DNA of 19,948 nt from RUG563 sp964549135 (GTDB lineage: Bacteria > Bacillota > Clostridia > Christensenellales > Aristaeellaceae). Shown in pieces: positions 6,514 to 14,496 of this stretch; positions within the stretch are counted from its first letter, which is position 1; each line of letters starts with the position of its first letter. Made by a program: the position numbers and the translations under genes. Location of the stretch: NCBI GenBank assembly GCA_964549135.1, contig CAZJUJ010000051.1:1-19948 (forward strand). Reading direction: 5' to 3'. The notes beneath the pieces were generated by a model. The model saw nothing but the letters and a program-made list of their open reading frames with translations. It had not been told where the DNA came from and did no database searches.

Positions 6514-7632
6514 TCAGATTTCGGGGAGGGTGATTTCGATTTCGCGGCCCAGTTCAGCGGAGCGTGCGATGCCGGAGATAATCGCCTGATTTTTGATAAT
6601 CTGGCTGGTAGGAACGGGCGCGGGGCCGTTTTCGCGAATTGCGGTCAGGAATGAGCCGATTTTGCGATCCCAGAGGCTGCCCTCTTCGGGCTTATCCTTC
6701 AGGATAGGCACCTGCATTTCCATGCTCTGCCCGGCCACCTCGCGATAGATGGTCATGGGGCCGCCCACGGTGCCATTCCAGCAATCGGTGGAGGGAATGC
6801 GCAGGCCGCCCTGCGTGCCCAGAATGATGGTATCGCCGGGGGTATTGACATTCATGGCCCAGGCGATGCGGAAATCCAGAATAATATCGCCCTCCAGCCG
6901 GATCAGCGCGCCCGCGAAATCATCCACGCCGAATTTGGCGGCGATGGCTTCGGGGTTCTTCGCGCTGTAGCGATAGGTTTCCGGATTGGTGCCGAAATAG
7001 GCGGTCTTGAAGCCGGAAACGGTCTTGGGCGCGGGATAGCCAATGGCGTTCAGCACCATATCCAGGGAATAGCAGCCGATATCCCCCAGCGCGCCGACAC
7101 CGGCCGTATCCTTTTCGATAAAGGTCGTCTTGACATCCGAAACAGGAATGCCCCGGCGACGGCCGCCGCCGGTCTGGATGTAGTAAATCCTGCCCAGCTC
7201 GCCGGATTCCACAATGCGCTTGATCTGCTGCATGTTCCGGTCAAAGCGGGGCTGGAAGCCCAGGGTCAGGATCTTGCCGCTGCGCTTTTCGGCGCGCATC
7301 ATATCGGCGGCATCCTCCATCGTGACGGAAAAGGGCTTTTCCAACAGCACGTTCACGCCACGCTCCAGGGCATAAATGGTGGGCGCGGCATGCTGGCAAT
7401 TGTAGGTGCAGACGGATACGCCGTCCAATTCCTCCCGATCCAGCATCTCCTCATGGGATTCATAGCAGCGGGCACTCTCCACGCCGAATTCTTCAAAAAA
7501 CGCTTTGGCCTTGCCGGGCACCAGATCACAGCCCGCCACGATTTCAATATCATCCCGCTGCAGATAGGCCCGCATATGGGCATGTGCAATGCCGCCGGTG
7601 CCAATAATGCCGATTTTCAGCTTCTTTTCCAT
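6514..7632 (-). CDS. Gfo/Idh/MocA-family NAD(P)-dependent oxidoreductase
   Basis: Cytoplasmic dehydrogenase of 372 residues acting on a sugar, inositol or related polyol; the exact substrate cannot be read from sequence. The N-terminal Rossmann fold has GIIGTGGIAHAH at 8-19 and the cofactor-proximal EKPF at 98-101. The C-terminal substrate domain has GALGDIGCYSLD near 180-191. In most relatives the second motif is D-x-G-x-H; here a tyrosine (188) holds the usual His place, as in glucose-fructose oxidoreductase-like members. The start is ATG 7632, with only a weak ribosome binding site (GCGGGATG). It has its own promoter at 7701-7729. It lies beyond the sigma-factor unit from the mannosidase operon, so a shared pathway is inference. 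Confidence 0.92.
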   Translation of the reverse strand: MEKKLKIGIIGTGGIAHAHMRAYLQRDDIEIVAGCDLVPGKAKAFFEEFGVESARCYESHEEMLDREELDGVSVCTYNCQHAAPTIYALERGVNVLLEKPFSVTMEDAADMMRAEKRSGKILTLGFQPRFDRNMQQIKRIVESGELGRIYYIQTGGGRRRGIPVSDVKTTFIEKDTAGVGALGDIGCYSLDMVLNAIGYPAPKTVSGFKTAYFGTNPETYRYSAKNPEAIAAKFGVDDFAGALIRLEGDIILDFRIAWAMNVNTPGDTIILGTQGGLRIPSTDCWNGTVGGPMTIYREVAGQSMEMQVPILKDKPEEGSLWDRKIGSFLTAIRENGPAPVPTSQIIKNQAIISGIARSAELGREIEITLPEI

Positions 7633-7700
7633 GTTTCATCCCGCTTTCTTTTGTCATGCCGCGCCGCTCAGGGCGGACGACACGTTTTTTCCTCGTGGTC

Positions 7701-7729
7701 ATTATAGCATTCTCCGTTTTCAGCGTCAA
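7701..7729 (-). promoter_or_regulatory. Sigma-A promoter of the oxidoreductase gene
   Basis: On the minus strand a -35 TTGACG (7724-7729), a 17-base spacer and a perfect -10 TATAAT (7701-7706) are present. Transcription would start near 7694, giving a leader of about 60 bases. It lies just past the terminator hairpins of the upstream unit, so the oxidoreductase appears to be a separate transcript. Confidence 0.8.
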
Positions 7730-7740
7730 TGCGGGAAGCG

Positions 7741-7806
7741 CAAAAATCTTTCCCCTCTGCCCTACCTGCAAAAGCAGAGGGCTCCCGCCCCAAAAAGCGG
7801 AAGCCC
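7741..7806 (-). terminator. Tandem overlapping hairpin terminators of the sigma/anti-sigma unit
   Basis: Reading the minus strand, a 10-bp stem with one G-T pair (7797-7806 with 7779-7788) is met first. An 8-bp stem CCCTCTGC/GCAGAGGG (7774-7781 with 7753-7760) follows, then GGAAAGATTTTT with T-tract at 7742-7746. The two stems share 7779-7781. They begin about 17 bases after the stop of the gene at 7823. Confidence 0.65.
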
Positions 7807-7822
7807 CCGTTTTTCTTACCCA

Positions 7823-8731
7823 TCAGCCATTGCCCGCCAGGGCGGAATCATAGCGCATTTCTTCAATCACGCCGCTTTCCATATTCACCAGCACGGAATA
7901 AATGCCGTCCTTCTCCTGCCAGGCCTCGCCCTGCTTCAGCCAGAAATGGAGCCGCACGCAGGGAATTTCCGCCTCCAGAATGTACTCCAGGGCATAGACG
8001 GAATCCTCCTCTTCCAGGGAAAGCAGCGCGGCCTGGGCTTCATCCAGGGCATACTCCCCGGCAATGGCCTGCCGGGCCAGGCTTTCGGCCTCCGCAAGGG
8101 TGATCTTCGCCGCGGCCTCCACCGCCATCCTGTTTTCCTGCTGGCGGCGCGTATATTCCTCCCAGGTCATTTCGGGCAGCGCCGCATCCCTCAGCAGCCC
8201 GTTTTCCTTCATGTACTGCGTCGTCCCCTGAAAATCCCGAATATACTGGGTAAGCTGCTCCGCGCCCCAGGCCCGGGCGGAAAGGCCGCCCGCCGTATCC
8301 ACATGCTCCAGGCTCCAGCCGGCTTCGGCCTTGCCCGCCTGCACAAATACACTGTAAACGCCCAGCCGGTTTTCGCCCGCCCGCACGCCGGGATCCTCCG
8401 CTTCATAAAGCACCACGGCGCTGCCATCCGCATTTTCCACCAGGGTGCGATGGAACAGCGTCATCATTTCTGCAGTCAGGCCATATTTCTGCTCCAGGGC
8501 CGCATCGGCCAGCTTCAGCGCATCATACCGGGGCGAAAAAAGGCTGCCCGCCGCCAGCGCGGCCGCGGATATAAGCATCAGCGAAAGGGCCAAAAGCAGC
8601 GCAAGAGAGCATTTCTTTTTCATGATATGGGTTCCTCCTCGTTCCATTTTTTCCAGCACGCGCAGGCGATTTTCATTCCGCCATTGCAAAGGGGAAAGCT
8701 CGGCATCCAGCCGTTTCCGCATTTCATTCAT
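7823..8731 (-). CDS. Membrane-anchored putative anti-sigma / PepSY-like protein
   Basis: Not assigned to a named family with certainty. 302 residues: a charged cytoplasmic N-terminus (1-36), one hydrophobic segment (about 41-63), then an extracytoplasmic region of about 240 residues rich in Glu and Ala. The C-terminal part (LAEAESLARQAI near 210, then DGIYSVLVNMESGVIEEM near 275-292) resembles a PepSY-type fold in outline. It overlaps the ECF sigma-factor gene by 8 bases, the usual placement of an anti-sigma partner, so holding the sigma factor at the membrane is the likely role (inference). A second possible start at 8623 (residue 37, MKKKCSLALL) has a strong GAGGAGG at 8634-8640 and would give a secreted or membrane form without the cytoplasmic part. 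Confidence 0.7.
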   Translation of the reverse strand: MNEMRKRLDAELSPLQWRNENRLRVLEKMERGGTHIMKKKCSLALLLALSLMLISAAALAAGSLFSPRYDALKLADAALEQKYGLTAEMMTLFHRTLVENADGSAVVLYEAEDPGVRAGENRLGVYSVFVQAGKAEAGWSLEHVDTAGGLSARAWGAEQLTQYIRDFQGTTQYMKENGLLRDAALPEMTWEEYTRRQQENRMAVEAAAKITLAEAESLARQAIAGEYALDEAQAALLSLEEEDSVYALEYILEAEIPCVRLHFWLKQGEAWQEKDGIYSVLVNMESGVIEEMRYDSALAGNG

Positions 8732-9227
8732 CCTCGTTCCATCCTTTCAGCGCCTGCCGCAGCAGCGCATTGGCCTTTTTCAGCAGCCGCTTGGCTGTGG
8801 ATGCAGAAATTCCCATGGCCCGGGCCGTTTCCTCCAGGGACATGCCCTGGTAATACCGCAGCAGCACCGCCATTCTTTCCCGTCTGGGCAGCGCGCCCAC
8901 CGCACCGGCGATTTCGCCGCGAAGGAGGCCATCCTCCTGCCGGGATTGCCCGGGCATTTCCTCCGGGGTCACGCTGCGATCCATATGCCGGAACCATCCC
9001 GTACGCTGATAATCCCTGCAGGTATTGACCGCAATGCGAAACAGCCAGGTTTTTTCGCTGCATTCCCCCTTGAAACGGGGCAGCGCCTTCCATGCCTTGA
9101 CAAACGTATCCTGGGCCGCATCCTCCGCCTCCTGCCAATCCCCCAGCTGCAGGGCGCAGAGGCGGAGCATATCCGTGCCGTAGGCCGTCATCATGGCCTC
9201 GATCCGGGCGTTTCGATCTGCATCCAT
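8724..9227 (-). CDS. ECF-type RNA polymerase sigma factor
   Basis: Sigma-70 family factor of 167 residues with region 2 (about 9-76; DAAQDTFVKAWKALPRFKG then WLFRIAVNTCRDYQR, the -10 and core-binding part) and region 4 (about 105-160; LPRRERMAVLLRYYQGMSLEE followed by the helix-turn-helix AMGISASTAKRLLKKA). Regions 1 and 3 are absent, as expected for ECF factors. The frame is open to 9335, but the start is taken as ATG 9227 because AAAGGAGG at 9237-9244 sits 9 bases upstream and the fold begins there. The next gene overlaps it and probably encodes its regulator. What it controls cannot be told here. Confidence 0.93.
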   Translation of the reverse strand: MDADRNARIEAMMTAYGTDMLRLCALQLGDWQEAEDAAQDTFVKAWKALPRFKGECSEKTWLFRIAVNTCRDYQRTGWFRHMDRSVTPEEMPGQSRQEDGLLRGEIAGAVGALPRRERMAVLLRYYQGMSLEETARAMGISASTAKRLLKKANALLRQALKGWNEDE

Positions 9228-9279
9228 GGCTTTCTGCCTCCTTTCACTGATTAGACGGGCGCGATGGAAAAAATGGGTC

Positions 9280-9308
9280 ACGATATCCAAAAAGATTTGC
9301 TCTTCCAA
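9280..9308 (-). promoter_or_regulatory. Weak candidate promoter for the sigma-factor gene
   Basis: The minus strand has TTGGAA (9303-9308), a 17-base spacer and TATCGT (9280-9285), each two bases from consensus. It lies between the operon terminator at 9331 and the sigma-factor start. An ECF-type autoregulated promoter could also be present but has no motif I can defend. Confidence 0.25.
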
Positions 9309-9330
9309 AGGTTTTTCCTTCCCGGCGGAA

Positions 9331-9373
9331 CACAAAAAGAGGCCCTCTGCCGTCTTACCGACAGCAAAGGGCC
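9331..9373 (-). terminator. Intrinsic terminator of the mannoside operon
   Basis: On the minus strand GGCCCTTTGC (9364-9373) pairs with GCAGAGGGCC (9341-9350) with one T-G pair, then TCTTTTTGTG (9331-9340). It lies 80 bases after the alpha-mannosidase stop and ends the large minus-strand operon before the sigma-factor gene. Confidence 0.8.
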
Positions 9374-9452
9374 GAATGGGCAGGCGGGCGGGGGCCCGTA
9401 TCTCCTTTCCGGAGCGATGGACACCCCGCTCCCGCCAGCCTGCGTTTTATGC

Positions 9453-12400
9453 TTAATTTCTGCTGATGCGCAGCGTCTTGACCTCGAAGGTATGGAAGTG
9501 CAGCTTCACGCTGCCCTCCTCCAGCTGCATTTCTTCCTGCTTGTTTTCCAGCATATCGCACGCCCAGATTTTCCCGCAGGGCACATGAATGCCCAGCGTG
9601 CAATCGGTATCGGCGCGCTTGCTCTCATACAGGCGCAGGATCATATCGCCGCTGCCATCCTCGGCAGGCTTGACGGTATCGATATAGACATTGGGCTCGT
9701 CCACTTCAAAGGCGCTGAAGCTCTCCAGGGTGCCCGGGGCCACCTGCAGCGGCACATTCAGGTCATAGGCCTCATCCACCACGGGGCTGTCAATGAAGCT
9801 GCCCTCCCAGCCGATAAAGGCGTAGGTAAAGGTGTGCAGACCGTTATCCGCCCGCATTTCGGGGCTGGAGGCCGCCCGCAGCAGCGTAAGCTGCAGCTCA
9901 TTGCCATTCATGCTGATGCCGTATTTGCAGTCATTGAGTACCGCCGCGCCGTGGCTCATATCGCACAGGGCGCTGTAGCGCTGATTGCAGACCTCAAAGC
10001 GATCGCTGTCATAGAGCCGGGAACGATGGGTGGGCCGCTGCATATAGCCAAACTGGATTTCGTTGATGCCCTCGGTGGCCTGTACGTTCACGGGGAAGGT
10101 CACCTTCAGCAGCCGGTGCAATTCCTTCCAATCCACGGTGGTAACAAAATCCAGGCGGCGGCTGCCCGCCTCCAGCACGATATCCTGGGAGAAGGAGGAG
10201 GAAAGCACCTGCCGCTCCATATGCAGCACGGCGCGCAGGCCCTTTTCTTCCTTGACGGAGAGGGTCACGGGCTCCTCCAGCGCCACGGGCTGCAGGATAT
10301 AATGAGAATCGATATCCCAGGCGTCAAACAGCCGCGGCACATCCTTGTACATCAGCAGCCGGTTCATCGCACCGGCGGCAAATTCGCGGCCCGTTTCCTT
10401 TTCGATGAAGGAAACCACCTCGCCCCGGGCGTTCACTTCCACCCGCACGATCTCGTTTTCCATAACCGCGCCGTTTTCGGTCAGCTTCGCCGTGGATACC
10501 TCCGCTTCGATCTGCTGCCCGGCGGGATGCAGGGAAACAGCGCCCATGGAGGGCACGGTCACATGGGCCAGCACGCCCTTTTCGGTCTTCTGCACGGGCA
10601 CGGCCTCGCCATCCTCGGTCTCCGCGCCCTCGGCAAATGCATCGGGCAGCAGCACAAGACCGGTGCGGTCAAAGCTGAGGGAATTGAATACCGTTGCGCC
10701 CTCGCCCTGGGCCAGCGCGGCCATGGCATCGGCCTTGACGGCGTTTGCCTCCTGCTGAATCCAGATATGATCCCGGCGGGCATCCTCATAGACCCGGGCA
10801 ATGGAGGAGCCGGGCAGAATATCATGGAAATGATTGAGGAGCAGCTTTTTCCAGGCCGCATCCATCCGGGCGGCGGGATATTCCGCGCCCTTCAGCATGG
10901 CCAGGCTTCCCCACAATTCGGCCTCGCGCAGGGCGATTTCGCCCAGGCGATTTCCCTTCTTAATGGCGGCCTGGGAGGTAAACACGCCGCGATGGGCGGA
11001 GAAATACAGTTCGCCCACATAGGTATGCTTGGGGCCGCCCTTCTTTTCCATGTCCTCAAAGAAGACCACGGGCGATTCATTGCGCACCTTGGGCATGCCC
11101 TCCAGATTGCCCTCGCGCTTGATGTATTCGATGTAATCCCGGCTGGGGCCGCCGCCGCCATCGCCATAGCCATAGGGCAGCAGGAAGGCATCCAGATCCC
11201 GCTTCTGCACCCGCTTGTTCCAGGTGGAGCAGATTTCGTGGGGATGGGTGCAATAGGTATAGCTGGTGGGCAGGAAGGATACAACCTCGCTTCCGTCCGC
11301 GCCCTGCCATTTGAAATAATGATAGGGGAATTGATCGCCCTCATTGTACGACCAGAAGATCTTCTGGGTGACCAGATATTTGACCCCGCAGCCCTTGAGG
11401 ATCTGGGGCAGCGCGGCGGAATAGCCAAAGGTATCCGGCAGCCACAGCACAACGCTGTCCACGCCCAGTTCTTCCTTGTAATAGCGCTTGCCGTGCAGAA
11501 GCTGGCGGATGAGGGATTCGCCGCTGGTCATATTGGTATCTGGCTCCACCCACATGGCGCCCTCGGCAATCCACTGGCCATCCTTAATGGCCTTGCGGAT
11601 GCGCTCATACAATTCGGGATAATGCTCGCGGCACATTTCGTAGGCCGCAGGCTGGCTCTGCAGGAATTTGTATTCCGGGTTCTGCTCAATCAGGCGCAGC
11701 TGCTGGGCAAAGGTGCGGCTGGTCTTGCGGCGGGTTTCATCCATGGGCCAGAGCCACGCCAGATCCAGATGCGCATTGCCGATAGCATAGAATTCCGGCA
11801 CGGTGGAGCCGTTCTGGGCCTCAAGCAGCGGCCGCAGCGCCTCCCGGGCCGCCCGATAGCTGGCGATGCGGCCCTCCAGGGGCTGCTCAAAATCGGCCTC
11901 CAGGGTGGCCTTTTCCAGCGCGCCGGCGATCTTATCCGCCCGCAGGCTTTCCGCATCCACTTCATCGCCCAGCTGCCGCAGGGTTTCCAGATCCATATAC
12001 AATTGATACGCATCCTCATTCCAGATGCCGTAGGTCAATTGCCCCAATTCTGCGCGCTCACGCCCCGCCTTGGGATCCTGAAACGCGCCGGGCAGCACCG
12101 GGCCGGTATCGCAGCCGGGGAAATAATGCCCGGCGTAGGCCTCCATGAGCAGATCATAGCTGCGCCCCGCCTCGCCGGAAAGGGTCAGCACGTTATCGAT
12201 GATGTAATGATGGGGGGTGCTTACCCAATCGGCACGGTAGGTGCCAAAGGATTTGCCGTCCACAAACAGCGTGGTTTCCCCGCCGGTATGCAGATCCATC
12301 ACGATCCGCTTGCCCGCCGCCTCTTCAGGCAGCGTGATTCTGCTCTTCATCCAGCAGTATTCCCATTCGTGCCCCCAGGCCGTGCCCGGAGCCATGGGCT

Positions 12401-12554
12401 TAAAATCCCCCTTCAGCGCTTCCTCTGGGGAGAGGTAATCCATGGTCAGAAAGGCCTCCACATCGATCTTGCCCAGGGGCAGATACAGATCCTGCTTCAG
12501 CGTCTTCAGCCAATGCTCCAGCCGCCCCTTCCATTCCGAATGCATGTACTTCAT
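9453..12554 (-). CDS. Alpha-mannosidase, glycoside hydrolase family 38
   Basis: Retaining, metal-dependent exo-alpha-mannosidase, 1033 residues, the usual size for bacterial GH38. An N-terminal beta-rich region (about 1-240) precedes the catalytic domain: GNAHLDLAWLWP at 259-270 with metal ligands His262 and Asp264, the nucleophile Asp374 in LWLPDTFGYS (371-380), and HFHDILPGSS at 575-584 with a further metal ligand. A middle bundle and C-terminal beta domains follow. There is no signal peptide, so it acts in the cytoplasm on imported oligosaccharide. The start ATG 12554 has AGAGGA close upstream and lies 13 bases after the TIM-barrel gene, so the two are cotranscribed. Linkage preference (alpha-1,2, -1,3 or -1,6) cannot be told. 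Confidence 0.95.
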   Translation of the reverse strand: MKYMHSEWKGRLEHWLKTLKQDLYLPLGKIDVEAFLTMDYLSPEEALKGDFKPMAPGTAWGHEWEYCWMKSRITLPEEAAGKRIVMDLHTGGETTLFVDGKSFGTYRADWVSTPHHYIIDNVLTLSGEAGRSYDLLMEAYAGHYFPGCDTGPVLPGAFQDPKAGRERAELGQLTYGIWNEDAYQLYMDLETLRQLGDEVDAESLRADKIAGALEKATLEADFEQPLEGRIASYRAAREALRPLLEAQNGSTVPEFYAIGNAHLDLAWLWPMDETRRKTSRTFAQQLRLIEQNPEYKFLQSQPAAYEMCREHYPELYERIRKAIKDGQWIAEGAMWVEPDTNMTSGESLIRQLLHGKRYYKEELGVDSVVLWLPDTFGYSAALPQILKGCGVKYLVTQKIFWSYNEGDQFPYHYFKWQGADGSEVVSFLPTSYTYCTHPHEICSTWNKRVQKRDLDAFLLPYGYGDGGGGPSRDYIEYIKREGNLEGMPKVRNESPVVFFEDMEKKGGPKHTYVGELYFSAHRGVFTSQAAIKKGNRLGEIALREAELWGSLAMLKGAEYPAARMDAAWKKLLLNHFHDILPGSSIARVYEDARRDHIWIQQEANAVKADAMAALAQGEGATVFNSLSFDRTGLVLLPDAFAEGAETEDGEAVPVQKTEKGVLAHVTVPSMGAVSLHPAGQQIEAEVSTAKLTENGAVMENEIVRVEVNARGEVVSFIEKETGREFAAGAMNRLLMYKDVPRLFDAWDIDSHYILQPVALEEPVTLSVKEEKGLRAVLHMERQVLSSSFSQDIVLEAGSRRLDFVTTVDWKELHRLLKVTFPVNVQATEGINEIQFGYMQRPTHRSRLYDSDRFEVCNQRYSALCDMSHGAAVLNDCKYGISMNGNELQLTLLRAASSPEMRADNGLHTFTYAFIGWEGSFIDSPVVDEAYDLNVPLQVAPGTLESFSAFEVDEPNVYIDTVKPAEDGSGDMILRLYESKRADTDCTLGIHVPCGKIWACDMLENKQEEMQLEEGSVKLHFHTFEVKTLRISRN

Positions 12555-12567
12555 ATTATTCCTCTTT

Positions 12568-13482
12568 TCACTCCTTCTGTTCCCAGGGATTGGGGGTGAA
12601 ATCGCCGCCGCGGCACCACTTCAGGTATTGCAGCGCATGCTTCTGCGCCGTCATTTCCCATTCCTTTTTGTAGATGGGATCGTGATACCCTTCCACGCAG
12701 ATATCCCCGGTGTATCCGCCGGTATGCAGAATGTAGATGATGTCGCGCCAGTCGCTGTCGCCAAAGCCGGGGGTGCGCTCCGGGGCATACCAATCGGTAT
12801 TGCACAGCACGCCGTATTCCTCCACCGCATGGCGATCCACGCTGGCATCCTTGCCATGTACATGATACACCTTTTTTACCCATTTGCGCAACTGGGAAAT
12901 GGGATCAATCAGCTGAATCATTTGATGGGCCGGCTCCCATTCCAGGCCCAGGGCATCGCTTGGCACCTCATTGAACATTTTCTCCCACGCCCGGGGATTA
13001 ATGGCAATATTGCAGGTGGCGCGATCCCAGGTGCCGCCCATGGGGCAGTTTTCCAGGGCCAGCCTGACGCCCCGATCCTCCGCGCGCTTGGCAAGCTCGC
13101 GGAAAACCTGGCCGAATTTGCCGAAGGCCTCATCCATGGGCCGATCCTCAAACGCGCCCGCAAAGGTGGATACCGTCTTTGCGCCGTAGAGATGGGCGGC
13201 GTCAATGGCGCGCTCCAGATTATGCTGATGCTCTTCAAACTGGATGGCGTTGCAATAATAGCCCAGGGTGGTAATCTCTACGCCCTTTTCCTGTGCCAGG
13301 GCCTTCATGCGGGGGCCCTGCTCTTCAATATTCACGCCGTAATATTCCATGTGATAATTGACCGACAGCGTCTCAAAGCCTGCGTCTGCCATATGGGGGC
13401 CCCATTGCTCCGCCAGGGGGCCGGGCAGGCAGGTGCCGATGCGAATCTGAGAAATATCATAATGAGGAAGCATTGCTTTCAT
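12568..13482 (-). CDS. TIM-barrel sugar isomerase/epimerase-like protein (AP_endonuc_2 family)
   Basis: Xylose-isomerase-like TIM-barrel enzyme, 304 residues from ATG 13482, predicted cytoplasmic. Metal-site candidates are Glu144 in LALENCPMGG, the GLEWEPAHQMIQ segment (179-190), His209 in YHVHGKDA and Glu264 in ICVEGYHDP, the order seen in this superfamily. It probably isomerises or epimerises a sugar or keto-sugar from the imported glycan; no single reaction can be assigned. The frame is open to 13548, but that part overlaps the preceding ATPase gene. ATG 13482 (with AGGA) and ATG 13473 (with AAAGGA 8 bases before) are both possible starts. It is encoded between the transporter and the mannosidase. 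Confidence 0.85.
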   Translation of the reverse strand: MKAMLPHYDISQIRIGTCLPGPLAEQWGPHMADAGFETLSVNYHMEYYGVNIEEQGPRMKALAQEKGVEITTLGYYCNAIQFEEHQHNLERAIDAAHLYGAKTVSTFAGAFEDRPMDEAFGKFGQVFRELAKRAEDRGVRLALENCPMGGTWDRATCNIAINPRAWEKMFNEVPSDALGLEWEPAHQMIQLIDPISQLRKWVKKVYHVHGKDASVDRHAVEEYGVLCNTDWYAPERTPGFGDSDWRDIIYILHTGGYTGDICVEGYHDPIYKKEWEMTAQKHALQYLKWCRGGDFTPNPWEQKE

Positions 13483-13517
13483 CCTTTCCTGTTTGCTGAA
13501 ATGCGCATGAATCACTT

Positions 13518-14495
13518 TTATTCCGGCTGCACCAGTGAATGGAAGCATAGCACCTTGCGCTCATTGCCCAATTCGAGCATTTCGGGCCGCGCCTGACGGC
13601 ATTCATCCGTGGCATAGGGGCAGCGCGGGGCAAACTTGCAATAGGTAATGGCGTATTCCTTATCCTCCATATCAGGCATCACCATGGATTCATCCCATTT
13701 ATCGCCTACCCTCGGCACGGCGTTCATCAGCAGCTCCGTATAGGGATGGGCGGGATTATCCATAATGCTCTTGGCCGGGCCGTATTCGATCAGGCCGCCG
13801 CGGTACAGCGTGGCGATGTAATCGGATACATAGTAGGCAGTGGAAAGATCGTGGGTGATGTAGATGAAGGAAACATTGTATTTATCCTTGAGTTCCTTGA
13901 AGAGATTGACGATATTCATCTTCATGGAGGCATCGATGGCGGCCACAGGCTCATCGGCAATGATCAGCTTGGGGCGCGTAATCAGCGCCCGGGCGATGGA
14001 TACGCGCTGCAATTCGCCGCCGGAAAACTGGGTGGGGTATTTGCCCCTGACTACCTCCAGGGACATGCCCACGTTCCGCAGCGTTTCATCAATCAGCTTT
14101 TCCGCCTCGGCCCGGGTTTTGCAGATGCCCAGCCGCAGCGCGGTATTGAACAGATAGCTGTCCACCGGCTTGCGGGCGGAGAAGGTTTCAAAGGGGTTCT
14201 GGAAAATGGGCTGCACATCCAGCCGGAATTGCTTGGGATCATACGCCTTCCGATCGGAATAGTCATTGCCCATCAGCCGGATTTCGCCTTTATCCGGCCG
14301 GTACAGGCGAAGAATCATCTTGCACAGCGTGGATTTGCCGCAGCCCGATTCGCCCACCACCGAGAGAATGACCGGCTTGCCCGCGTCAATATCCAGCGAA
14401 ATATCATCCACGGCCACCAGCTTTTTGCCCATCAGCATGCCGCCGATGCGGAAAATTTTGCTTACATTTTTGATTTCAAGCAGCTTCTGCGACAT
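13518..14495 (-). CDS. Opp/Dpp-type ABC importer ATPase (OppF/DppF-like)
   Basis: Second ATPase of a family-5 (peptide/oligosaccharide) importer, 325 residues. Walker A GESGCGKST at 48-56, signature FSGGELQR at 157-164, Walker B LIIADEP at 177-183, H-loop His215. The C-terminal oligopeptide-transporter tail has four cysteines (CKFAPRCPYATDEC and a later LCFH). The D-loop reads AAIDAS rather than the common SALDVS; the catalytic residues are intact. GGAGG lies 9 bases before ATG 14495, which begins one base after the stop of the OppD-like gene. Pairing with OppD-like forms the heterodimeric motor. Confidence 0.93.
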   Translation of the reverse strand: MSQKLLEIKNVSKIFRIGGMLMGKKLVAVDDISLDIDAGKPVILSVVGESGCGKSTLCKMILRLYRPDKGEIRLMGNDYSDRKAYDPKQFRLDVQPIFQNPFETFSARKPVDSYLFNTALRLGICKTRAEAEKLIDETLRNVGMSLEVVRGKYPTQFSGGELQRVSIARALITRPKLIIADEPVAAIDASMKMNIVNLFKELKDKYNVSFIYITHDLSTAYYVSDYIATLYRGGLIEYGPAKSIMDNPAHPYTELLMNAVPRVGDKWDESMVMPDMEDKEYAITYCKFAPRCPYATDECRQARPEMLELGNERKVLCFHSLVQPE

Positions 14496-14496
14496 C

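Noticed and set aside
7589..9028. A 479-codon plus-strand frame across the oxidoreductase start and the sigma/anti-sigma genes
   Set aside because: It crosses a promoter, terminators and two well-supported minus-strand genes; no domain or plausible start is seen.
9264..12599. An open frame of over 1,100 codons on the plus strand opposite the alpha-mannosidase
   Set aside because: It is the antisense shadow of a GC-rich gene with strong codon bias. The predicted protein is low-complexity, rich in H, G, A and Q, without recognisable domains, and the minus-strand gene has all GH38 motifs and a ribosome binding site.
13518..14495. OppF-like D-loop variant AAIDAS as a sign of an inactive ATPase
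   Set aside because: Walker A, Walker B glutamate, signature and H-loop are intact; variation at this place is common enough that no loss of function can be claimed.
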